DNA from: Planctomycetota bacterium
GTDB taxonomy: Bacteria > Planctomycetota > PLA2 > JAEUHO01
Direction: 5' to 3'
Length of the DNA: 5,336 nt
Assembly: GCA_024639415.1 (NCBI GenBank)
Contig: JAHEIK010000300.1
Location: 1-5,336 of the forward strand
Part shown: positions 1-5,336 of the stretch, piece by piece
How positions within the stretch are numbered: position 1 is the stretch's first letter
How the letters are laid out: each line of letters starts with the position of its first letter
Notes under the pieces: generated by a model
Database searches by the model: none
Seen by the model: the letters and a program-made list of their open reading frames with translations, nothing else
What the model was told of the DNA's origin: nothing
Position numbers and translations under genes: made by a program

Positions 1-1
1 C

Positions 2-1204
2 GTAGGGGCAGGGGCCGCGGGCCTCATGGCGGCGATCCATGCCGGCCGCGCGGCGGGCGCCCGCCGCGTGGTCCTGCTGGACGGGGCGAAGACGCTCGGG
101 GCCAAGATCCTGGTGGCCGGTGGGGGGCGCTGCAACGTCACGCATCACGAGGTCGACGAGCGTGCGTTCGCCGGCTCCACGCCGCCCGCGATCCGCAAGG
201 TCCTGCGGCGCTTCGACGTGCCCGAGACGATCCGCTTCTTCGCGGAGCTGGGCGTCGAGCTCAAGCGCGAGGCGACCGGCAAGCTGTTCCCCGTGACGGA
301 CAAGGCGCGCACCGTGCTGGACGCTCTCGTGGGCGCCGCGCGGGATGCGGGGGTGGAGATCCTCAACCCGTGGCGCGTGCAGAGCGTGGAGCGGGCAGGC
401 GACGTCTTCGCGCTCCGGGGTCACGCGGGCGAGCTGCACGCCCAGCGGCTGGTGCTCGCCACCGGTGGCAAGAGCCTGCCCAAGAGCGGCTCGGACGGGC
501 ACGGCTTCGTGCTCGCGCGTGTGCTGGGGCACACGATCACGAAGCGCGTGCTGCAGTCGCTCGTTCCGCTGCTGCTGCCGGAGGGCCATCCGCTGCGCGG
601 CATCCCCGGCGTCGCTGCGCCGGTGCACGTGGAGGTGCGCGGCCGTACGGGCAAACGTCTGCATGCGTTCGACGGACCGCTGCTCTGCACGCACTTCGGC
701 GTGAGCGGTCCCGTCGTGCTCGACGTCAGCCGCTACTGGCTCGACGCACACGCGGACGATTCCCGCACGAACCTGCACGTCGACTGGCTGCCGGGACTCG
801 AACGTACGGCGCTCGATCAGGCGTTGCAGGACCTGCGGGGTGCGAACCCTCGTGAGCTGCTGGCAGAATACGTTTCCGCGCGGCTGGCCGACACGCTCGT
901 GGCGCTGGCGGGACTCGACCCGGCGGCGCGTCGCAGCGAGCTGACGCGCGAGCAGCGGCGGGCGCTCGTGGACGTGTGCAAGGATCTGCCGCTGCCGGTG
1001 AGCGGTCCGCGCGGCTGGACGTGGGCCGAGGTCACGGCGGGCGGGGTGCCGCTCAAGGAGTGCGACCTCGCCACGCTGGAATCGCGCGTATGCCCGGGCC
1101 TGCATCTCTGCGGAGAGATCCTCGACGTGGACGGGCGCATCGGCGGGTTCAACTTCCAGTGGGCCTGGGCGTCGGGCTACGTGGCGGGGACAGGGGTTGT
1201 GTAG
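2..1204 (+). CDS. HI0933/YhiN-family FAD-dependent oxidoreductase (5' end outside window)
   Basis: Flavoprotein of the HI0933/YhiN (BaiN-like, COG2081-type) family. Members bind FAD in a Rossmann fold and are predicted cytoplasmic oxidoreductases whose physiological substrate is mostly unknown. The frame is open from base 2 and reads VGAGAAGLMAA, the N-terminal GxGxxG dinucleotide-binding loop, so the ATG at 26 is internal and the real start lies a few codons upstream of the window. Further family hallmarks, numbered from the first visible codon: GGGRCNVT at about 40-47, the LATGGKSLPKSGSDGHGF stretch near 153-170, and the C-terminal GEILDVDG...GGFNFQWAWASG block (bases about 1112-1177), which closes the FAD site. 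About 400 residues are visible, close to full family length, and no frameshift is seen. The TAG stop lies inside the left arm of the inverted repeat at 1201. Family assignment is firm; the reaction is not known. Confidence 0.93.
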   Translation, partial: VGAGAAGLMAAIHAGRAAGARRVVLLDGAKTLGAKILVAGGGRCNVTHHEVDERAFAGSTPPAIRKVLRRFDVPETIRFFAELGVELKREATGKLFPVTDKARTVLDALVGAARDAGVEILNPWRVQSVERAGDVFALRGHAGELHAQRLVLATGGKSLPKSGSDGHGFVLARVLGHTITKRVLQSLVPLLLPEGHPLRGIPGVAAPVHVEVRGRTGKRLHAFDGPLLCTHFGVSGPVVLDVSRYWLDAHADDSRTNLHVDWLPGLERTALDQALQDLRGANPRELLAEYVSARLADTLVALAGLDPAARRSELTREQRRALVDVCKDLPLPVSGPRGWTWAEVTAGGVPLKECDLATLESRVCPGLHLCGEILDVDGRIGGFNFQWAWASGYVAGTGVV

Positions 1205-1337
1205 GGGCATCGCGAGGAGCGCCGCAGGCGGCTCGAGTCGTTGCCCGCCCCGTTCGTTGTTGCAGGTGCCTTGCGAGGCAGATCGGGTCGGGCAACGACT
1301 CACCCTTCGCGATGCTCAGGGTTCGCGATGCCCCTAC
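1201..1337. repeat. Nested inverted-repeat (MITE/REP-like) intergenic element
   Basis: A 137-bp element with four levels of pairing that can be read directly. The outer arms are a perfect 15-bp inverted repeat, GTAGGGGCATCGCGA at 1201-1215 against TCGCGATGCCCCTAC at 1323-1337. The inner arms are a perfect 13-bp inverted repeat, GAGTCGTTGCCCG at 1235-1247 against CGGGCAACGACTC at 1289-1301, continuing for four more pairs after one mismatch (to 1251/1285 and 1252/1284). Each strand between outer and inner stem has its own small hairpin: 1217-1234 (7 pairs, one bulged G) and 1303-1321 (CCCT...AGGG ends). The apical loop holds TGCCT-TGCG-AGGCA at 1267-1280. There is no T-run after the stem, so it is not a classical intrinsic terminator. 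From memory, GTAGGGGC-type ends and CCCTTCG...GCTCAGGG palindromes recur between genes in several GC-rich phyla. No flanking target duplication or transposase is seen. Confidence 0.8.
1306..1331. repeat. Short direct repeat in the right arm of the element
   Basis: The 10-mer TTCGCGATGC occurs at 1306-1315 and again at 1322-1331, 16 bases apart. The second copy belongs to the outer 15-bp inverted arm; the first lies in the CCCT...AGGG side hairpin. The reverse complement of this word occurs only once on the left side (within 1206-1215, with one base differing at the edge), so the arms are asymmetric. This suggests duplication or replacement of the side-hairpin segment within the element rather than simple inverted duplication. 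Confidence 0.6.
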
Positions 1338-1363
1338 GGCTCTCTCACGGCCGATCGCGGCCC

Positions 1364-1381
1364 GAGGGTCACGGCCACATG
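1364..1381 (+). promoter_or_regulatory. Possible ribosome binding site for an alternative upstream start
   Basis: GAGGG at 1364-1368 lies 10 bases before an ATG at 1379 that is in frame with the deacetylase gene. The ATG preferred here (1433) has no recognisable Shine-Dalgarno sequence in its preceding 20 bases. Using 1379 would add 18 residues (MRLLPPLGKRAFRGSHLV) that resemble nothing typical at the head of this family, so this site is only an alternative. No convincing -35/-10 promoter pair is visible between 1338 and 1432. Confidence 0.25.
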
Positions 1382-1432
1382 CGCCTGCTGCCGCCGCTAG
1401 GCAAACGGGCGTTTCGCGGTTCTCATCTCGTC

Positions 1433-2197
1433 ATGGCACTCCTACGCACCGCGGATGAACTTGCGCCGCTGCTGTCGAAGCCGCGGCGCCTGCTCGCCGT
1501 CTTCGCCCACCCCGACGACGAGGCCTACGGCTGCGCCGGAGCCCTCCAGCGCGCCGGAGCCGATCCCGACGCGGCGGCCGTGCTGCTGTGCGTGTCACGC
1601 GGGGAGGCGTCCTCGATGGGTCCGCAGCGCGGACTCACGCCGGAGCAGGTGGGGCAGCTGCGCGAAGGGCGCCTGGAGGACGTGGCGGAGATCGTGAAGC
1701 TGGACGGCCTGCTCGTCCCGGGGCTGCCCGACGGGCGCTTGGCGCGGCAGGATCTGGATCTGCTCGCCGCCCCGATTCGCGCTGCGCTCGAGGCCTTCCG
1801 GCCCCAGGTCGTCGTGACGCACGACGCCCGGGGGGTGAACGGGCACGCCGATCACATCGCCGTCCACTGGGCGGTCCGCCGTGCCCTCTCCGGCATCGAC
1901 GGTGTGCGGCTGGCGATGATCGCCTACACGCCGGAGACCTGCGAGGCCGCCAAGCCCAGGCTGCTCTTTCCCACGAGGGAAGAGGACATCGACGCGACCC
2001 TGGACCTGCGAGGCGCCGAGATCGACGCCAAGGAGGCCTGCTTGCGCGTGCACGAGGCCCTCGTCACCCTCCGCGAGGAGCCGGATGGCGATCTCGTGAG
2101 CCGTCCGCCCGTCGAGCACTACGACTTCCTGGGCGAGCGCCTCTCACCCAGGGCCGAGGACCTGTTCGCCCGTCTCGGAGATCGGCCGCGGCGGTAG
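1433..2197 (+). CDS. PIG-L/LmbE-family zinc-dependent deacetylase
   Basis: Predicted cytoplasmic metal-dependent N-deacetylase of 254 residues, within the usual 220-300 range. The family removes acetyl groups from GlcNAc-type amino sugars, as in MshB and BshB of low-molecular-weight thiol synthesis and in PIG-L of GPI synthesis. The N-terminal strand runs into AHPDDEAYGCAG: by analogy with MshB, His26 and Asp29 are zinc ligands and Asp28 is the catalytic base. The second signature, GVNGHADHIAVH, supplies His138 and His141, the latter as third zinc ligand. LREGRLEDVAEIV (76-88) and the LPDG turn (98-101) are also typical. There is no signal peptide. ATG 1433 is chosen because it puts the HPDD motif at the usual distance from the N-terminus; ATGs at 1379 and 1328 are in frame, the latter inside the repeat element. 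The gene ends 9 nt before the next one, suggesting cotranscription. The substrate cannot be told from the sequence; a thiol-cofactor role is possible but has no neighbour support here. Confidence 0.9.
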   Translation: MALLRTADELAPLLSKPRRLLAVFAHPDDEAYGCAGALQRAGADPDAAAVLLCVSRGEASSMGPQRGLTPEQVGQLREGRLEDVAEIVKLDGLLVPGLPDGRLARQDLDLLAAPIRAALEAFRPQVVVTHDARGVNGHADHIAVHWAVRRALSGIDGVRLAMIAYTPETCEAAKPRLLFPTREEDIDATLDLRGAEIDAKEACLRVHEALVTLREEPDGDLVSRPPVEHYDFLGERLSPRAEDLFARLGDRPRR

Positions 2198-2206
2198 GCT
2201 GTCGGC

Positions 2207-3901
2207 ATGCGTCGGCTGGTCTTCCTCCTCAGCACGCTCGTGTTCCTCGCGGGCGCTGCGGCTGCAGGGGACGCGCCGACGGCGGCGAGCGTCACCGAGC
2301 CTGGGCGCAGCCTCGATCGGGCGCTTGCGGTCGCCCTCGCCGGAGCGGGCGATGCCAAGGCGAAGCGCACCGTGCTCTTCGTGCTGGATCCGGCGCCGGC
2401 CCTGAAGGCCGCCGGCTTCGTCGCCGCCTTCGAGCGTGCGCTGCAGCGCAGCGAGGCGGAGAAGCTGGCGATCGGCATCGGCGTCGCCGGAGCCAAGCGC
2501 GTCGTGACGCTCGCGCCCACCGTCGATCGCGCCAAGGTGCTGGAGGCGGCCCGCGCGGCATTGAAGGCGCCGACGGGCACCTACGTCGACACGCTGGCCG
2601 CGGTGCGCAAGGCCGCCGGCGTTCTCGCCAAGCGCTCCGGCACCCGCGAGCTCGTGCTGGTGACGCTCGAGAACGGCGACGGCGAGACCGATCTGGAAGC
2701 GACCGCCAGCGCGCTCAAGCGGACCAAGGTGCGCTTCTCCTGCATCAGCCGGGAGGCCTTCCTCGCCGACAGCTACTGGATCAGTTCGTCGCGGGGCGCA
2801 CCCCGCGGACTCGTCTTCGGCACGGGCGACAGCGCCTACCTCACCTTGCCGTGGGGCTGGCTGTGGCAGATGACGCTGGCCAACGAGAGCACCCCCAGTG
2901 GCTTCGGCAATTACGGCGTCAGCCGGCTCGCGGCAGCGACCGGTGGCCGGGTCTTCCTCCAAGCTGCGCCTGGTGGCGGGCACAGCTGTACCTACTTCGG
3001 AATGTGCAACTGCTGCGCGGGGGATCACCTGCCGCAGGACGAGGCCTTCCACTCGCGACGGCTACGCGCCCTGGCTCCGTCCGTAGCTGCGCGCAAGGAA
3101 GCGGGCACGGCCCTGGCTCGCGACGCATACTTCCGCCTCGTCCTCAAGGCCTGGGCCCAGGCGAGCAAGCTCGGCCTGCTGCGCAGCCGGCCGTCCGTCA
3201 GGCTCGCGGCCGGTGGCGTCAAGCCCGAGCGCCGCCTGTTGGGCGCGTGGGCAAACGTCATCGGCGGCGGCCTCAGCCTCGCACGCTTCGCCACGAAGGC
3301 CGATGCACTGCGCAAGGACTGCGACAAGCAGATCGCCTGGCTGACCGCGGAGTTGCGCAAGCTGGATCCGGGCGCGGGCAGCGAGCGGCACCGCGCCATG
3401 GCCGAGTTCACCCTGGCCATGCTGCACGTCACGAGGACCAACCTCGTCGGCTGCGCCGCTTGGTGCCGAAACGTCGGTCCGGCCCTGCTCGGCAAGACGA
3501 ACCACGTCATCGCCCCGCCTGAGGTCGAGTCCGTCGTGTACCGCGATCGAGTCCTGGGGGTCGGCTACTCGAACATGTGCCTGTGCCACGGCGTGAAGCC
3601 GTTCTTCGAGTTCCGCATGCCGGGCGGCGCCCTGTGGGACGAAGCCCTGCGGCGCCTCGACGACGTGTACACGGCCTACATGCGCCGCTGGGCGCACACG
3701 CCCTACGCCATGGCGCTCCGTCACCAGGGCCTTGCGCGCTTCCACTTCACCTACCGCGGGACCACACCGCCTCCGCCGCCGCGCAAGCGCACGGGCTCCG
3801 AGACGGAGAAGCCCACGACCGAGAACGCCAAGCGTCCGAGCCGCACCGGCGGCGGCTCCACGGGTAGCGGCAGCGGCTCGCCGACCACCGGTGGTGGGTA
3901 G
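2207..3901 (+). CDS. Secreted protein with degenerate vWA-like domain and Cys-rich C-terminal region
   Basis: Exported protein of 564 residues. MRRLVFLLSTLVFLAGAAAA is a clear Sec signal peptide, with likely cleavage near residue 20. Residues about 54-253 look like a von Willebrand A fold: strand TVLFVLD (Asp61), helix with GTYVDTL (Thr129), strand ELVLVTLENGDGETD (153-162), strand VRFSCIS, and the closing GVSRLAAATGGRVFLQ (about 238-253), which matches the end of many vWA domains. The MIDAS DxSxS is replaced by DPAPA, so metal binding is probably lost. A Trp/Gly/Ser-rich insertion (SYWISSSRGAPRG to WGWLWQ) precedes the last strand. Residues about 255-520 match no domain I recognise but hold Cys clusters: C261, C267, C269, C270; C416, C420; C458, C460 followed by H461. 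The C-terminal 45 residues are Pro-, Lys-, Thr- and Gly-rich and probably disordered. GGTAGG at 2193-2198 is a weak SD 8 nt before the ATG. The next gene begins after 1 nt, so translation is probably coupled. Function unknown; a binding or scaffold role is inferred. Confidence 0.85.
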   Translation: MRRLVFLLSTLVFLAGAAAAGDAPTAASVTEPGRSLDRALAVALAGAGDAKAKRTVLFVLDPAPALKAAGFVAAFERALQRSEAEKLAIGIGVAGAKRVVTLAPTVDRAKVLEAARAALKAPTGTYVDTLAAVRKAAGVLAKRSGTRELVLVTLENGDGETDLEATASALKRTKVRFSCISREAFLADSYWISSSRGAPRGLVFGTGDSAYLTLPWGWLWQMTLANESTPSGFGNYGVSRLAAATGGRVFLQAAPGGGHSCTYFGMCNCCAGDHLPQDEAFHSRRLRALAPSVAARKEAGTALARDAYFRLVLKAWAQASKLGLLRSRPSVRLAAGGVKPERRLLGAWANVIGGGLSLARFATKADALRKDCDKQIAWLTAELRKLDPGAGSERHRAMAEFTLAMLHVTRTNLVGCAAWCRNVGPALLGKTNHVIAPPEVESVVYRDRVLGVGYSNMCLCHGVKPFFEFRMPGGALWDEALRRLDDVYTAYMRRWAHTPYAMALRHQGLARFHFTYRGTTPPPPPRKRTGSETEKPTTENAKRPSRTGGGSTGSGSGSPTTGGG

Positions 3902-3902
3902 C

Positions 3903-5237
3903 GTGCGTCGAGCGGCGTTCGGTCTCGCAGTCCTCCTCGCTTGCGTTGCGTTCGCGCAGGCGGACGAGCGCCTGGAGAAGCTCGCCGGCGGACTGCGCAG
4001 CGAGGACTCGAACGCCCGCATGGCTGCCTACAACGCCTTGAACCGCGAGCGGTCGGCCGCGCTGCCGGGCATCCTGCTCAAGGTGCTGCCCGACTGCTCG
4101 GACATCGGCCAGTACTACGGGATCCTGGTCCTGCAGCGGCAGCCGCCCAAGGCCGCCCGGGCCGCCCTACGCAAGCTCACGTCGTCTTCCTCCGTGCATC
4201 TGCGCGTCACGGCGGCCGCGTACTTGTGGCGCATGGGCGACACCAAGACGGCGTCTGTGATCGTGCAGGGCCTCCGCGACGCAACGCTGCCGGCCGCTCG
4301 CAAGGCGCTGCTGCTCCTGCGCGTCTACGGCATCCGCGACGACGGGGTGCTGGCGGCCGTGCGCGAGCACCTGACGCCGGACGCTGCGCCCGCCGTGCTC
4401 GACGCGGCGCTCTACAACGTCTACATGGCGCGGGACAAGGGTGCCGGCTCCGCGGTCAAGAGCCTGGCGGCCCACGCGGACCCCAGCGTCCGCGCGCTTG
4501 CCGGGGCGTGCCTGCTGGTACTGGGCGACGCCGCGGCGGCCGAGGGTCTTGCCGAGGCCCTCGGCGGGGGGGGCATGAACGCCGCCCGGATGCAGAAGCT
4601 CCGGAGCATGCTGAATGCGGTGAAGCCGGTCCCGGAGTCCGTCCTCGCCGCGCTGCTGGGGCGACTGGAGGAGGAGCAGGACATCAACGTGCTGCGGCCC
4701 ATCGTCGAGCTGCTCGGCGAGGCCGGGTACGCGAAGGCCGCGGGCGCCATCCGCAAGCTCGTGGACCACGCCAACAGCCTGCTCTCGAAGGCGGCGTTCA
4801 CAGCGCTCACCCGTTTCCCGGGTGCTGTGACGCCGGAGTCGATGCGCGAGCTGCTCCAGAGCGAGAAGGACGCGCCTCGGCTGGCAGCGGCCGAGGCTCT
4901 GCGCCGCGCGGACGACGCCTCCGGTCTGCCGGTCGTGCTTGGGATCCTGAAGGATGGCAAGGTCGACAGCGACCGCTGGGAGGCGGCGCGTGTGCTGGCG
5001 GGCTTCCGCACGGCGCAGGTCGTCCAGCCGCTGCTTGCGGCGCTCATGGACAAGCACACGACGGTGCGCGCGAATGCCTACAACAGTCTCGGCGTCGTGT
5101 TGCGGAGCCTGTTTCCCTACCGCCGCTTCGACCTCAACGCGACGGACTACGCCACGACCGGAACCGCGGCGGCGCGGCAGGCGGCCGTGGCGAAGCTCCG
5201 CGCCTGGTGGCAGGCGAACAAGGACCGCGACTGGTAG
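3903..5237 (+). CDS. Secreted or lipid-anchored HEAT-repeat protein
   Basis: Alpha-solenoid protein of 444 residues. The GTG at 3903 is chosen because it yields a clean export signal, MRRAAFGLAVLLACVAFAQA, lies 1 nt after the preceding TAG, and has GGTGG about 8 nt upstream; the open frame extends further left only as an overlap with the preceding gene's tail. Cleavage could be by signal peptidase I after AQA (residue 20) or, since LLAC places Cys14 in a lipobox-like context, by signal peptidase II. From about residue 22 to 400 the sequence is a run of paired amphipathic helices of HEAT/PBS-lyase type, clearest at 99-125, 193-221 (DPSVRALAGACLLVLGD), 260-289, 324-352 and 357-398 (ending TTVRANAYNSLG). 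The last 25 residues, AAARQAAVAKLRAWWQANK, form the Arg/Trp-Trp tail I associate with planctomycete HEAT proteins. No catalytic motif is seen. HEAT solenoids generally bind proteins; the vWA-like product of the gene before it is the obvious candidate partner, by inference. Function otherwise unknown. Confidence 0.88.
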   Translation: MRRAAFGLAVLLACVAFAQADERLEKLAGGLRSEDSNARMAAYNALNRERSAALPGILLKVLPDCSDIGQYYGILVLQRQPPKAARAALRKLTSSSSVHLRVTAAAYLWRMGDTKTASVIVQGLRDATLPAARKALLLLRVYGIRDDGVLAAVREHLTPDAAPAVLDAALYNVYMARDKGAGSAVKSLAAHADPSVRALAGACLLVLGDAAAAEGLAEALGGGGMNAARMQKLRSMLNAVKPVPESVLAALLGRLEEEQDINVLRPIVELLGEAGYAKAAGAIRKLVDHANSLLSKAAFTALTRFPGAVTPESMRELLQSEKDAPRLAAAEALRRADDASGLPVVLGILKDGKVDSDRWEAARVLAGFRTAQVVQPLLAALMDKHTTVRANAYNSLGVVLRSLFPYRRFDLNATDYATTGTAAARQAAVAKLRAWWQANKDRDW

Positions 5238-5272
5238 GGCGGCACGGATGGGGCGGCGGAGTATGCCGCGGC

Positions 5273-5335
5273 TCAGCGCGGGGCCTTCGCCGGCTCCTTG
5301 GCGGTCTTGCGCACGTGCTCGTCCACCCAGGCCTT
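5273..5335 (-). CDS. C-terminal end of a probable convergent gene (start outside window)
   Basis: Reading the minus strand inward from the right edge gives an open frame, KAWVDEHVRKTAKEPAKAPR, then TGA (plus-strand TCA at 5273-5275). The Lys/Ala/Pro-rich ending is a plausible bacterial C-terminus, codon third positions are GC-rich like the neighbours, and the 35-nt gap to the HEAT gene stop suits a convergent pair. Only 20 codons are visible, so no family can be named, and chance openness in such GC-rich DNA cannot be excluded. The other minus frames are also partly open over this short distance. Confidence 0.5.
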   Translation of the reverse strand, partial: KAWVDEHVRKTAKEPAKAPR

Positions 5336-5336
5336 G

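Noticed and set aside
2..10. GTAGGGGCA at the window start, identical to the first 9 bases of the repeat element at 1201
   Set aside because: Here it encodes the conserved VGAG of the FAD-binding loop and the match does not continue, so it is coincidental.
1349..1362. Small palindrome GGCCG-ATCG-CGGCC as an operator or attenuator
   Set aside because: A 5-bp GC-only stem is common in this background and matches no regulator site I know.
1588..3522. A 644-codon open frame on the plus strand overlapping the deacetylase and vWA-like genes
   Set aside because: Its translation is an Arg/Ala/Gly-rich string without domain signatures, typical of an off-frame reading of GC-rich DNA; the overlapped frames carry clear motifs.
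3578..3589. CLCHG read as a possible cytochrome c heme site
   Set aside because: Heme attachment needs CxxCH; this is CxCH with no second Cys at the right spacing.
3732..3902. N-terminal extension of the HEAT gene back to an ATG at 3732
   Set aside because: It would overlap the preceding gene by 170 bases, encode only Arg/Ala/Pro-rich residues and bury the signal peptide that starts exactly at GTG 3903.
2144..4021. Long open frames on the minus strand (about 2144-3052 and 3062-4021)
   Set aside because: Compositional shadows antisense to the vWA-like gene, with no recognisable motif and no signal for initiation.
4167..5057. A minus-strand open frame of 296 codons opposite the HEAT gene
   Set aside because: His/Arg/Gln-rich translation mirrors the HEAT codons on the other strand; no domain is seen.
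5253..5269. Possible terminator GCGGC...GCCGC between the convergent genes
   Set aside because: Only a 5-bp stem with a 7-nt loop and no T-run on either strand; expected by chance at this GC content.

Overview
The window is a GC-rich bacterial chromosome segment with dense coding, short gaps and no phage, plasmid, CRISPR or tRNA/rRNA signal. A secreted, degenerate von Willebrand A-type protein next to a secreted HEAT-repeat protein ending in a Trp-Trp-rich tail is an arrangement I associate with Planctomycetota. High GC and weak Shine-Dalgarno signals fit but do not prove that; Myxococcota or another GC-rich phylum remains possible.

Layout: (1) 2-1204, plus strand: the nearly complete 3' part of an HI0933/YhiN-type FAD-dependent oxidoreductase. 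Its start codon lies just left of the window, and the dinucleotide-binding glycine motif is encoded in the first codons visible. (2) 1201-1337: a strongly structured inverted-repeat element that contains the oxidoreductase stop codon and fills most of the only sizeable gap. (3) 1433-2197: a PIG-L/LmbE-family zinc deacetylase. (4) 2207-3901: a signal-peptide protein with a vWA-like domain lacking the MIDAS serines, then a Cys-rich region of unknown fold and a disordered tail. (5) 3903-5237: a signal-peptide, possibly lipoprotein, HEAT-repeat protein. (6) 5273-5335, minus strand: the last 20 codons of a probable convergent gene.

The three genes from 1433 to 5237 are separated by 9 nt and 1 nt and probably form one operon. 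Products 4 and 5 look like partners outside the cytoplasm: a ligand- or protein-binding scaffold and an alpha-solenoid. The deacetylase has no signal peptide and has no evident mechanistic link to them. The most distinctive non-coding object is the nested, multi-hairpin inverted repeat at 1201-1337. No new defence or mobile system can be claimed here. The most poorly explained protein is the Cys-cluster region of the 2207-3901 gene.
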